This document shows positions 42,670 through 54,480 of a stretch of DNA of 64,000 bases, one piece after another. Each line of letters starts with the position of its first letter. Position 1 is the stretch's first letter. Under the pieces are notes generated by a model. The model was not told where the DNA came from. It saw only the letters and a program-made list of their open reading frames with translations, and ran no database searches. The DNA is taken from the NCBI GenBank assembly GCA_016271365.2, contig CM028130.1:473775501-473839500 (forward strand). Reading direction: 5' to 3'. Source of the DNA: Neoceratodus forsteri. Lineage: Eukaryota > Chordata > Ceratodontiformes > Ceratodontidae. The translations under genes and the position numbers were made by a program.

Positions 42670-44022
42670 CGATGGAATTTCTTCTGAAGGAAAGAATTGT
42701 TGAGTACCTAGATGCCAGAGGGGCATAGGACCCAAGGCAGCATGGATTCACAGCGGGAAGGTCATGTCAGACAAATCTAATAGATTTCTTTGACTAGGTG
42801 ACCAAAGTAGTAGATCAGAAAGGGGTGTGGACATGGCCTACCTAGACTCTAGCAAGGCATTTGACACAGTCTCACACAAAAGATTAATATACAAGTTAGC
42901 CAGCCTTGGAGTGGGTCCCAAGATGGTAGCCTGGGTAGAAAACTGGCTGGAGAACAGGACACAGAGGGTAATAGTAAATGGAGTCCATGCTGAAGAAAGG
43001 GGAGTTACTAGCGGGGTACCGCAGGGTTCAGTACTTGGACCGGTCCTCTTCAATGTCTTTATAAGTGACATTGCAGAGGGACTGGAAGGAAAAGTATGTC
43101 TCTTTGCAGAGGACACAAAGATCTGCAACAGAGTTGATACACAAGATGGGGTGGAAAGGATGAGAAGGGACTTGGCAAGGCTGGAGGAATGGTCAAATGT
43201 ATGACAGCTTAGATTCAATGCTAAGAAGTGCAAAGTAATGCACCTGGGAAATGAAAACCAAGGGGAAGAGTACACAATATGGGATTAGATACTAACAACA
43301 AAAATGGGAAGGGACCTGGGGTAGTCATATCAGATGACCTAAAGGTGGGCAGCAATGTGAGAGGGCAGTAAGGAGGGTTGGGGGATACTGGGATGCATAG
43401 GGAGAGGCATCACCAGCAGAAAACAGGAAGTTGTTATCCCTCTGTACAGACAGCTGGTGAGACCACATCTGGAGTACTGCGTGCAGTTCTGGAGACCCAA
43501 TCTCTGCAGGGATATAGACAGGATGGAGGCAGTCCAGAGGAGGGCAACTAAAATGGTGCAGGGTCTGCACCAGAAGACATATGAAGAGACTTAAGGAACT
43601 TAATATGTATACCCTTGAGGAAAGGAGGGAAAGGGAGGACATGATATAAACTTTCAAGTACCTCAAGGGAATCAACAAAGTCCAAGAGGGTAGCATCTTT
43701 TAGAAAAAGAGGTGTGCAAGAACAAGGGGGCACAATTTGAAGATAGAGGGGGTACGGCTCAGAGGTAAAGTGAGGAAGTATTTTTTCAAGGAGAGGGTTG
43801 TGTATGCATTGAATGGCCTTCCTGAAGAGGTTGTGGAGTCAAAAACAGTGGGGGAATTCAAGAATGCATGGGACAGACATAAGGCAATTCTAGGGGGTGG
43901 GAATAGGAGAAAGTAGGCTGTTGGTTAACTAGGATCTGCAGCTTATCCATTAGGTAGAGAAATGGGCAGACTGGGTGGGCCAAGCGGTCCTTATCTGCCA
44001 TGAAATTCTGTTTCTATGTTTC
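42670..44022 (+). mobile_element. CR1 copy c, segment 3 (RT, C-terminus, 3' tail)
   Basis: Resumes at CGATGGAATTTCTTCTGAAG. RT palm at 42,827-43,204 reads MDMAYLDSSKAFDTVSHK and VPQGSVLGPVLFNVF, but the catalytic box reads FAEDTKI instead of FADD, so the first of the paired Asp residues has become Glu. The C-terminal part is frameshifted. The 3' end carries GGTCCTTATCTGCC and TTTCTATGTTTC, the CR1 tail in plus orientation. Confidence 0.9.
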
Positions 44023-44815
44023 TTTAAATCATTTTGTGGTACCATCTGATTTCTTCAGTGTGTTACAGGGTTACAGTGGACTAGGCCACCCAGTCGAGGA
44101 TACAAATAGCCAAGGTATTTGTTATTGAATGTTTCACTGCCTTTTTTTTCCATCAAGGGCCGCAACAACAGCTGCAACCCGGGCAATGTTTAGGCTAGCC
44201 ACCAACAGTCTGGGCACCCAGCAGTTACAAGACTGAATAGTGGGACTGAATGCATGCATGCAGAGTACCCTGGTTCAAATTCGGTTAAGTAATCATTCAT
44301 CTAGATCAGCGCCTTTCCTTGTTCAAATTCCCCTTAATAAATCAATTGATTTGTTTCAGTTATATTGCCTCATGAATTCCTCATTGTCTGGGTTAAGGTT
44401 AATGTGTTTGGGGGAAACATATTTAAAAGTGCATGCCTGTTTTAAGTACTGTTTTACAGGGGTGGGTTCCAGGGTGTTTATTGAAGACGAGATCCTGGTG
44501 GTAAGTGCAAGGGAAGTGTGCATATTGTTAATGTTCATTGCCAGCTGTGTGTTAACTGCTGTAAAGGGCTGTTCCCCATTACAAAGTACATGGTCACTAG
44601 GCGGGCTTGTGGGTGGTTATAGCTTTCCAGAGGGCTATACCAAGTTAGATAGATACCCCACATACATCACTGTGGGTGGAAGCACCAAACTGTTGTGGTT
44701 ACTGAGGGTAGGGAAACCCTGTTAACTGTTAAGTTTGAACCCAGGCCCCTCAACTTGTTATCTGAAGTACAGGCATGGGTAGTAACCCTAGAGATAGTGC
44801 CACCTAGGGATTACA
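44023..44815 (+). mobile_element. Diverged TGTAAC-family LTR, 3' part
   Basis: Matches the 3' half of the LTRs in order: CATCAAGGGCCGCAAC, GGGCACCCAGCAGTTAC, CTTAATAAATCAATTGATTTG, TTTTACAGGGGTGGG, GTGGGTGGAAGCACC and a closing CACCTAGGGATTACA. Its 5' half is probably 33,767-35,092 on the other side of CR1-c. Confidence 0.65.
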
Positions 44816-45100
44816 TACAGTAGGTCATCTCTCTTTTGCAGAATAACCAGCGACGGTGTGTAGCCCAAGCAGTCTGTTTCTTTCGTCTCCCAGACTCCGG
44901 GAGGTGGTACAGTCTAAACTACAGGTTCATCACAACAGTATCTTTTCTTAGCTGTATTTCAGGAGCAGACAGCAGGCACGTGCCCAGATAGCACCTGCTC
45001 ATCCTTCTGCTTTCACAGTCTCGCAACTTCAACATAGCGATCACTCTTGCTCTGGCTCACACACAATTCCAAAACTCTTTCTTAGCAAAACATCAAGAAA
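44816..45100. other. Unassigned spacer
   Basis: Short unique-looking sequence between the LTR end and the direct repeat flanking DIRS-4. No motif recognised. Confidence 0.45.
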
Positions 45101-45277
45101 GTCTCTTTTCTTACTGTGCAGGTGCATAACGATCTCAGAAGAAACTCTCTTCAGCTTCTCAGAATCCAGATTCCCATCCAATTGTCCAGTAGCCATTCTT
45201 CCAGGCTACAACCAGTTCTCAGATCTATGTCTTCCGCTCATCTCCTTTGATGCTTTGCCTATGCTACGGTCAGACAG
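45101..45277 (+). repeat. Left direct repeat flanking DIRS-4
   Basis: GTCTCTTTTCTTACTGTGCA to GGTCAGACAG is about 90% identical by eye to 47,460-47,627 plus 49,054-49,064. The right copy is interrupted by a Rex1-like LINE. Confidence 0.8.
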
Positions 45278-45302
45278 GTATAGGGGAGGTGACCTGAACT
45301 GA

Positions 45303-47459
45303 CACATCAGGGTGTCTGTTTGGCAGGATCCTTGGACTGGGAGGAGGAAGCCGCTCTGCTCATCCCCCTCCTACCTCTCCCTCAAAAGAACCCCCTCTGT
45401 GGGAAAGGAGAGGAAGCCTGGGCTTGGCAGAAAGGCCTGTGAAAAGGCCTGCACCTGCCCCTAGACTGCTGCTTTTGAGGATGGCTTGCCTCTCTTTGGC
45501 CTGTGCACTCCTATAGGTGGTCCAGTATTCGTCCATTTTCTTCATGTAAGCCTCTGTCTGCTCCCCAAATAGAGAATTACCAACCACAGGAAAATCCATG
45601 GCCTTAGCCTGGGTATCCTGAGAAAGGCTAGTACATCTGAGCCAAGCAAATCTCCAAAGAGACACAGATGTAGCTATGACTCTAGGTGCCACATCATTAG
45701 AGTCCACAGCAGCATGAAATTGCACTTTTGATGCCTCAGTTTCATCAGCAGCCACCTCTTCCAGCTCTTTGGCTAGCTGGGGGGAAGCCTTCTTTGCCAG
45801 TTCCAAGACAGTTTCCCACCTGGACTTCTGGTACCTGGCTGTGTAGGCCATATAAGTTGCCTACCTGAGTCTCAAGGAGAATGACAAGTACTGTTTCTTG
45901 GCCATGGCATCCACCTTCCTGGAATCTTTATCTGGGGGTGTGAAGCCAAAGGGATATTAGCCCTGTCTCAAGCTGCAGCCTGCAGTACTCCAACATGGCT
46001 GCAATAGTTGTATAAAAACTCCGTACCAGAGCCTGACAACATGTACCTACTGTCCATTTTCTTATCCACAGGAGGTAAGGAGTTAGGCATTTCCAAAATC
46101 TGCTTTGTCTGTTTCCCTAAGATTTGCGTGGAGGGATAGACAGCCTCTTGGACTCTGGGACGTCCATCATTTCAACATAATCAGGCTCTTCATCCTCTTC
46201 TGCAGCTACCACCACTGGGTGCTGGAGAGTTTGAGCCACTTTTTGTAAAACAAAAGATGGGAAGGGGACTCAGAAAGCCTGGGAGAGGAGACATAGGTAG
46301 GCCTGTCTGGGGAGATGTCAGGCTCTATAGGCTCATCTAGGCCTCCAAAATCGTAACCATCATCATTGGGATAATCTTCATCTCCCTTCCACTCCACTTC
46401 ATAATATGCATCTGGATCATAATCTGATGGAGTTAGATCGGACCAAACTGACTGCTTAAGTGGTGGTGTCGGTTTGGACGGAACTGGTCGAAGCGACTGA
46501 ACAATACTTATCGCTTTGGCTATTTCGTCGGCGGTTGGACTTTGCGGTACTGGATCTGAATCAGCCGACTTTCTCTTTGCCAGAACTGACTCCTCAGAGA
46601 CGGATCTCCTTTTGCCCGAGGAGGTATCACCTGGTTCAGTGGGCACCCCTCAGGTTTGGTTGAAACCGTACCGGGCTGGCCATCCGGGTCATCGGACTTT
46701 TCGGTGTCCTTTTCCTTTAGCCTACTCAATCTTTTATCCATAGTGGCTTTAGGAAAATTCTTACAAATTTGGCAGTCTGTTTTGAGGTGGTCAAACCCCA
46801 GACAATAAACTCAGGTGAGGTGGGGATCAGCTTTAGCAAAAGCCTCCCCACACTCAGTACAGTGTTGAAACCCAGTGGGACCGTTTTTTTTTTTTGGTTT
46901 TCTCAGACATAGCCTTACTAACAAAATTACCCTTTACAGCTTTCAAGCTAGGTAATACTCTCCTGTCAGTTACCAACCGTGTCATGGGCTGTGGAAAAAA
47001 ATGAATTAAGTTTGGTTTTTTGAAAACAATAGGAATCAAACACCACTACTAACCCAGAACAATTCGCAAAAAACACAAGATGTTTCGGTATCCAACCAAT
47101 CGGTAACCGAAGAAAACAATTTCCAAACAATTATATTCCACTACCTATCTACTACACTACTTGTTCTGTAGACAGAGATTCGATACCAAAAAATAAAGAA
47201 ATCGGTTGATGAAACCGAACGATTTTTACTTTAACCGAACTGAAACGAAGGAGAAATCTCCGGAGCGACTTCACAGTTAGGCGGAGTAAAGAATCTGACA
47301 GTTACACTGAGATGTTCCAGAGACAGAGGTTTGAAAACCGAACTCGAGCTCAACGTTCTATGCTGCTGCACAGAGTTAACCCTTTCCTTTCCGGAGCAGT
47401 TCAAGTGCTGGGGTTAACTGCAAATAGTCAGAATACAGCAAGACTTCATGTTGTTTGAA
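45303..47459 (-). mobile_element. DIRS-type element copy 4, gag end only
   Basis: Same family as DIRS-1 and DIRS-3. Only the 5' terminal repeat (about 47,280-47,459, ending GTTGTTTGAA) and gag up to the gag-RT spacer (CATCAGGGTGTCTGTTTGGC at 45,305) remain. RT, RNase H, recombinase and the other terminus are missing. It lies between 170-base direct repeats. Confidence 0.88.
45360..46910 (-). pseudogene. DIRS-4 gag-like ORF1, frameshifted
   Basis: Start region at 46,910 (MSEKTKKKK-like, disturbed by a T homopolymer on the plus strand), Cys/His cluster in shifted frame (46,870-46,760), an acidic segment 46,646-46,206 (DLTPSDYDPDAYYEVEWKGD), then 45,851-45,360 (MAYTARYQKSRWETVLELA; YMKKMDEYWTTYRSAQAKE). 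The C-terminal part is the longest intact version of the gag C-terminus in this window. Confidence 0.78.
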
Positions 47460-47627
47460 GTCTCTTTTCTCACAGTAAAGGTGCATAACAATCCCAGAAG
47501 AGGCTCTCTCTTCAGCTTCTCAGAATCGAGATTCCCATCCAATTGCCCAGTAGCCATTCTTCCATGCTACAACCAGTCCTCAGATCTGTGTCTTCCCCTC
47601 ATCTCCTTAGATGCTTTGTCTATGCCA
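47460..47627 (+). repeat. Right direct repeat flanking DIRS-4 (first part)
   Basis: GTCTCTTTTCTCACAGTAAA to TATGCCA; continues after the LINE at 49,054 (GGGTCAGACAG). Confidence 0.8.
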
Positions 47628-49048
47628 GCTATTAATCTACAAGACAACTTCCCTGCTGTCAAGGAATGGTTCCTCCAACACAAACTGATTTTGAACTATA
47701 AAAAAACAATCTATGCCTTTTGCCAGCCCCCACAACAAATTTAAATCTACCCCACTTACCATTCTCAACAACCTCAGGGCACCCATAGAACAAGTTCATT
47801 TCTTAAAGTACCTGGGCATCACCCTTGACACCGCATTGTCTTTCATGGATCACATCAGCACAGTCACGGAAGTGGTCAGTTGCAGATTTGGGATCCTTTA
47901 TAGGCACAGGTACAGTTTGACACAAGAAGCCCTCCAAATGGCGGCCACTAGTTCCATCCTCTCAACAGTGGACTATGGTCTGGTTATTTATAGCACTGCC
48001 GTGGACACGACCCTAAGAAGAGTTAGCACGGCTCTAAATAAAACCTGTCACCTGGTATCGGGTGACCTGTACACCAGGACAAATTGGCTGAACCTCAGAG
48101 ACAAAATCAAGTACCATGCCTGTCTTTATGTGAAGAAAGTAAGCTTGGGCCTAACCCCTCCTAACTCTCAACAGCTCCTCACCCGTGCTCCTTTCACACA
48201 TAGCACCAGGAGTGCATCTAGACACCCATTCTTAGTCCAATTCTGCTGTACCATGCAAGCCCAACGATCTTTTAGCTTCTATGAGCCCAGCTGGCTGAAT
48301 TGCCTCCCACTAGGCACCCTCAACGAGTCCAAACTAGGTCCCTTCAAGGGCCTCCTAAGACAACACCTTGTCACGTACAGCAGCTGCGACAGCCCAGCTT
48401 AGCCTTCCATCTAACTCCTCTTGTCCCTCTCCCTCCTTCCTCAACCACCTTTCCCTCTGCCCACCCACTACTGTACCCTCCCCTGCCCTGCAGTCCCACC
48501 TCTGCCTTCCCTCCCTCACCCCCTTCCCACTTTCAGACTCTCTCCTGTATGCTCTCCCTGCCCTGCTTCCCCTCTCCTACTTCCTGTGCTCCCTTCCCTC
48601 ACCTCCATCCCACCTTCAACCCATTTCTGTATGCTCTTCCTGCTCCACATCTCCTCCCAACTTTATTTATCCTGCCTACCTCCAATCCCCTCGCAACCCT
48701 AGGATTGCTGTGTAGTCTCAACTAAGCCCAACTTCTGGCTGCCTCTAACCCCCCTGACTAAGCCAACCACTGGCTGCATGTCCAGACCAGTAGTCCTACA
48801 AGAGTCACCACTGCTCTAGCCATATCTGTATCTTACTTGATGCTACCAGATTACTCCCTGTTGAACCTTCTACTGTAACATGTATAAATGTAAATATAAT
48901 TTTTTCTCCTGTTCTCATTTTATGTATCACCCATGCTTGTATTTAGTTCTCATTCCTTATTTGTCTTATGTAATGACATGGAACTTGTGTAAAAGAGTCT
49001 CTGACTCATAGGCTTTAATCCAAGAACCCAATAAATAAATAAATAAAG
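47628..49048 (+). mobile_element. Rex1-like LINE copy B, 5'-truncated
   Basis: Flanked by TGCCA (47,623-47,627 and 49,049-49,053) and ending in (AATA)n, so boundaries are firm. It encodes only the C-terminal part of RT. The 3' untranslated part is very C/T-rich (CCCTCCCT-type tracts, 48,420-48,700), which creates artefactual open frames. Removing it rejoins the direct repeat. Confidence 0.88.
47713..48402 (+). pseudogene. Rex1-like LINE-B RT C-terminal domain
   Basis: A 229-aa open stretch: VHFLKYLGITLDTALSFMDH, then SSILSTVDYGLVIYSTA, then LNLRDKIKYHACLYVKKVS. It corresponds to the RT thumb and C-terminal domain of Rex1-like LINEs (compare ATCLSVIDYADFLYSHCP in LINE-A). RT palm, endonuclease and any ORF1 are absent through 5' truncation. 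No catalytic motif. Confidence 0.75.
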
Positions 49049-49064
49049 TGCCAGGGTCAGACAG

Positions 49065-50727
49065 AATCTTTTGCCTTTTCCATACTTTCACACAACTTTT
49101 CATTCACTTCTCAGATCACCTATGTCTCACCATAGAGGTACAGATGAATACCAGGAGGCTGTCTCTAATCCTCAGTATCAGTCCATTTTCCTAATCTCTT
49201 TTTCCTTTTTGAATATCATTCTCTTTATACCGTCTCTGCTGTGGTGTAGCTTCCTACCACATCATCAGAATCATGCAGCTCTCCTTCTCCACAGAGCTGC
49301 CTGCACATTTTCCTCCAACTCTTCTCAGATGGAGGAAGGAAAATTCCCAGCCCTCGGGGACAGATTGCTGGCAGCCCCCAGGCAGGCCCTCTCCCAGTCT
49401 TGCAGTCCCATTATCTGCATAAGGTCTGGAGCCCACCTCCCTGAGGAGGGGCTCCGCCCACCTGACCCAGAATCTAAAAGTTCTCTCCTTTTGGGAGCTT
49501 TTTGGCAACTCCCTATTGGCTGGAGCCAACTCCCTATTGGCTGGAGCCACTGTCCTTAAAGAAAATTAATATGTATGAGACTCCCTCAATGCCTCATTGG
49601 CTACTCAAAACGGTGCCAGAATATTCCCCAATATTTTTTCTCTAAGAGCCCTTTCACAAGCCCCATAATCCTTGGCAAAAATCCTGGCCCTTTGGTTTGT
49701 TATGCTGCATCACATGGTTGACATCATGGCTGCTGAAGTAAAACATTTTACTGTAATTCCATAATGTCCTATCTTCAAAGTGTTCCTGTAACCAAGCAGT
49801 TTACTTTAATACAATTATCTCCCCACACATTTGTAGCCATTCCTGTGCTCTGTTAAGTGACTGTACTCTTTAGCATTCCCCTTTAGCCCTCTCTCAGTCA
49901 CTGGAGCCGTTTTCATAGACCCCTAGGCAGTCTCACACACAGTCCCAGTGCGGCCCAGAGTATGTCCCACATATACACCCTGCTGCTGCTACATAACACA
50001 TATGTATTTCCCTAATGCTCCATAGATGTGTAATAGCACCTTTCCTCTGTTAAGCCCTTAGACCATTTAATACATTTTGTCTATTTTTTTTCCTGTCACT
50101 AGCGCTGCTACTTGAGCTCCTAGGCACTGGACAGGCTTGGCTTATTAATATTCATGAGCCCTCCTTGAAAATTCTTGAGCGCAATTGGCGCTCTGAAAAA
50201 GTGTTTTCTTGACCCTCCAGCTACCTCTCCAATTCTCCAAAGGTCTCTGGTCCCCCCTTTTGCTTTACAAAAGGACTGGGACTGCTAGAGAGGCAACTCT
50301 ACCTTCCACCAAACAGCCAAACAAAAATGCACCTCTGCGTATGTGCAGAGCTCTGGCAAGAACCCGAAAGTGCAAAATAAACCAGTGGCTCTGTGCTAAG
50401 CTTCCTCGGCCCCTCTTTTCAAAAACATTTATGTGGGTGCCCAGAGGGAGAATCCAGGGCACCAAGGGGACATTTGGGGCACAGCCAGGATTATGGGGAA
50501 GATCAGGGACACTATGGGGAAAAAAGGAGCAACCTTGGGGGCTAACAGGTAAGCCCCTGAAAGGAGGGTTACATTTGTTTTTTCCATGCTATGAGCCACA
50601 TGGACAATAAAATGAATGATAAAAAAGAAACAAAGGACTGTTAAAGGTTAAGCTTTCTTTTTCAATTTGTGGCATGGTGTGGGGGAGTTCACAAATAGAG
50701 TTTCGTTGTGGATAAATGAGGGGGGCA
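49065..50727. other. Unassigned sequence
   Basis: No recognised element. Contains a local direct duplication of CAACTCCCTATTGGCTGGAG at about 49,506-49,548. Open frames (162 aa at 49,071; 133 aa at 50,209) show no domain. Confidence 0.5.
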
Positions 50728-51312
50728 TCAATCAATCAATCAATACTTTATTTAACCAGGCAGTACACCATTGAGCAAGCTCATTTTCAAAGTGGTCCTG
50801 GACGTGGACAAGCAAATTACAGGAAAAACAATAACAAACACAGCATAAAGTTTGATAACAGTATACACAAAGTAATGGATCTTATGGATTATCAGCAACA
50901 TCAACCAAGGGACAGTACTACTAAATTTGCATGCCAGGGTAGAGAAAGATAGGCTTCAGGGTGCACCCAGAAATATAAAGAGCAGTCATAGAGAGTGGCA
51001 GGAAAAGAGAGGGGAGGGGGAAGGCTACTGCAGCCAGAAGATTAGCAGCAGATGGCAAGTGCTAGCATTGAAAGGGCAAGGTTGCAGTTGAAAGGTTACA
51101 GGAGCCACTGATATTTGCAATGGTCACTTATAACATTTGCAGGCTTCCTTCAGATAACTAGCTATCAGGAGTTTAAAGGTGAAGGGACCCAGAATAGAGA
51201 TAAACTTTAAAGATCTTTGCATAGTATTCCATAAGGAGGGGTGGGAGAAATTAATAGCTGCTGAACCATACCTCGTCTTTATTCTAGGTACATTGAAAGT
51301 GATTAATGAGAA

Positions 51313-53890
51313 TCATCTCAACCCATATGACCCTTTGGTGCACTCATATAGACTAGTAATATCGGCTGGCAATTTGTCAGTTAGTGCCCTGAAAAACCAC
51401 AGCAGGGCATTTCTTTGTCTCCACATCATGAGGGAAGACCAACCCATCTCCTCATACAGAAGGCAGTGATGAGTGTGTGGGGGTGAGTTCAGGATAAATC
51501 TCAAGGCACAGAGATAAAGGGTGTCCAGTTTGAGTGCTGAGTTCGGACAGTGGCTGTAGAGAAAGTTGGCATAGTCAAGCAGTGGCAAAAAGTTTGTTTG
51601 GACTAGCCTTTTTCCGAGCTACAAAGGTAAGGAGATGCCTAATGTGAAAGAATACACATAGTTATTGCCTTAACTTTTTTGTTAACTCGTTAAGGTGAAA
51701 CAAAAAGTTGAGCCTGTTGTCAAGCCAGAATCCCAGGTATCTGAGATTATCCACAGTTTCCAGTGATTCACCAAGTAAGGTATTGATCTGACGGGTGGTT
51801 GATGATCCTAGGTCCTGGGGAGCATGTGGTGAAATGATCAAGATGTTAATCTTTTTGGCATTAAGAAGAAGTTTGAGTTTTAATAGGTTTTGCTGCAGTA
51901 TGCCAAAATAATGCTGTAGTTCACTGTGAGCTACGTCTAGGGAACAATTAGTGGTACAAAGGACCGTACCATCTGCGAATAAATGTACGTTAGCTGTACG
52001 TAAGTGTAAGTCAATATTGTTATAGTGCACAGGATGGAGCCTTCCAGTATGCCTCACGGTAGGGTTTTTAAAGGGGACAGGTCCTCAAGGACTTTAATTT
52101 GTTGTGTTCTATTAGTGGGATAACAAGTAAACCACTGTAAGGCAGCGCTATCTAGACCAAGGTTGCTCAACGCGTCCAGCAGAAGGCCACGATCCACTGT
52201 ATCAAAGGCCTTGCTGAGGTCAAGGAAGAGCACAGAAATGTTTTTTTTGTATCCAAGGCATTTTGCCAGTCCATAGACACTTTTGCTAGTGCAGATATTG
52301 TGCTGTGTTTTGGTCTGAACTGGACTGGACTGGGTTTAGAAGATTTTCAGATTCAAGGTACTCTCTTAGCGGGGAATTAACAATTTTTTCCAGAAGTTTT
52401 AAAAGAGTCGAAAGTAGAGAAATAGGCAGATAGTTGTTCAAGTCACTGGGGTCACCAGACTTGAAGAGAGGAATAATGTGTGCGACTTTCCAGAGCGGCG
52501 GTATCCTGCCTTTTCCTAGAGAGGTGTTAAATGCGTAATGGGGCAATTAGATAATAGCAACCTTTTCAGAAAGACTGGCTCTAGATGGTCAGCACCAGCA
52601 CTCTTTTTGGTATCCAGTGACAGTAAGAGGTCCTCCACTTGCTTAAAGGTTACTGGGCGAAAACTGAAGGAAGCCGCTCTTGGATTTGAGTCAGAGTTGG
52701 ATCTTAAGAAATCCCTAACATCACCGTGCGTGCTTACTTTGCTTACAGAAGAGACATCAAATGCGAGTTCTGCTGTAGCAAAATGATTGTTAAGTTGTTC
52801 CAGGATGTCTGCCCCATCAGTATATGAGGAGTCTCCGGACACTATCTTGGCTGGCAATGAAGAGGCAGATGAATGACCCTTGACCTCTCTGAGAATGTTC
52901 CAAAACTTGGCAGTGCTATTTGTATTCTCTTTAAGTGCTGTTTGGAAATAGTAGGCTTTTTCTGTCCTAACTAGTTTAGTACAAGCATTCCTTGCTACAC
53001 GGAAGGCAAGCCAATCAGCATCTAATTTAGACTTCCTTGCCCTTTTCCACAATAGGTCTCTGTCCCTGAGAGCTTTCTTTAAGGAAGGAGAGAATCAGCC
53101 TGGGGATCTTTTCCTAGTTTTGATCATCCTGATTGGGGCGTATTTATCAATCAGCCCCAATAGTAGGTTATGAAATATGTTGAATGCCTCAGTGATAGAG
53201 GGGGGCCAGATAGAAGTCTTGCCATATAATATTGCCAAGGTCAGCCAGAAAGGCAGTCTGGCTGAATTTTTTTCAGGCATCTTTTTAGCTTGAAAGTAGA
53301 GGATGAAGTTAGTTAGACAGTGTCTAATGCAAGCCATAGCACAATAGTCACTTAGATCTTTATGAAAGACCCGTACATGGGAGATATTGTACGGCTTGTT
53401 AACAATCATAAGGTCCAATAGAGTGCTATGATACAGATTTTTCCTGTTAAGTCTGGTGACTTCAGGTGTAACTTGTGTTAGCCCATGCGTGTCACAGAAC
53501 TCTTTAAGTTTACTGGAGCTCACATCCTTCCAGTCAAGGTTGAAATTACCCATTATTATACATTTGGAGTTAGCCTTTTCTATTAAGTCATGAAGGTGAG
53601 TTAAAATGCTGAGCCCAGCAGAGGGTGGTCTATAGCATACAGATATTAAGACTGCCACCTCAGGTGATAGTGATAGTTTTAGGGCAAGGCATTCAAGTTC
53701 TTTTGGAATAGAGGTTCAATCAATGACTGTAACTATAAATTTATACTTAATGTAAATTGCAACCCCCCCACCCCTGGTAGGTCTGTCACAATGAAAGACA
53801 TTATATCCTGGGATATTAACTGCTTTATCCGGGGTCGCGTGCATAAGCCAGGTCACTGAGATTATAAGGATGTCTGGCGATGCATGTAGA
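51313..53890 (-). pseudogene. Rex1-like LINE-C ORF2, broken, catalytic Asp lost
   Basis: Endonuclease 53,890-53,716 (PDILIISVTWL; RPTRGGGVAIYIK) and 53,658-53,095 (CYRPPSAGL; IIMGNFNLDWKD, where the usual Asp of GDFN/GDLN is Asn; LSDYCAMACI, where the usual SDH His is Tyr). Linker 53,052-52,516. RT entry 52,546-52,286. RT catalytic box near 51,980 reads LFADGTVL, so the second Asp is Gly. C-terminal part 51,588-51,313. At least four frame changes. Clearly inactive. Confidence 0.85.
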
Positions 53891-53908
53891 GCCCAAGTTT
53901 GGATCATA

Positions 53909-53987
53909 TCATAGAAACATAGAAACATAGAAGTTGACGGCAGATAAGGACCACAAGGCCCATCCAGTCTGCCGTCCTTGAGTAAAC
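53909..53987 (-). mobile_element. CR1 3' tail fragment (79 bp)
   Basis: CATAGAAACATAGAAACATA followed by GGCAGATAAGGACCACAAGG and CCATCCAGTCTGCCG: the last ~80 bases of a CR1, inserted in the endonuclease of LINE-C. An extreme 5' truncation. Confidence 0.85.
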
Positions 53988-54480
53988 TGCACACGTTCAG
54001 ATTCAGGAAGCTGATTCCCTTGTGGAGCGAGAGATTGAATGAGGCATTTAGAGCGGAGGGCAGGCCTGGGTTTAGTTCAACATTCCCTGTAAAGTAAGAG
54101 GAGAACTAATAGTTTCCTGAGACAGCTTATAATCATTTTGAGTATGCGTGTTTTATGCCATTTAGTATGTGAACGATTTTCATAAGTCAAATTTGGGACA
54201 TCAAGGTGACTAATGAAAAACAGCGCATATATGGCTATTTTTGCTGGCAAGGGAAAAAGCGGTCTATTATGTATGGTTGGCAAGGGTTGAAGGAAGAGTA
54301 TATAAAAAGAGTTTGGAAGTGTGCCCACTGTATGAGGCAAGGTCCTGTTTAGACTAACCACCAGCATGGATGTCTCGAGGTAGATGCTCTGATAATGGTG
54401 CTGGTGAACAAATTCTACTTTTGAGGGAGCGTTGATCAACAGAAGGATGCAGCTGAAAAAAAGGACTACTGCTGTAAGTG

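Larger units (their letters stand above)
50728..54480 (-). mobile_element. Rex1-like LINE copy C, long, decayed
   Basis: 3' tail on the plus strand is (ATCA)n at 50,728, followed by TTTATTTAACCAGGCAGTAC. Endonuclease, linker, RT and C-terminal domain follow on the minus strand up to about 54,000, with leader to about 54,480. It differs from LINE-A at many positions. A 79-base CR1 tail is inserted in the endonuclease region at 53,909-53,987. Confidence 0.8.

Noticed and set aside
48300..48725. Pro/Ser-rich 93-141-aa frames
   Set aside because: C/T-rich 3' untranslated region of Rex1-like LINE-B; low complexity.
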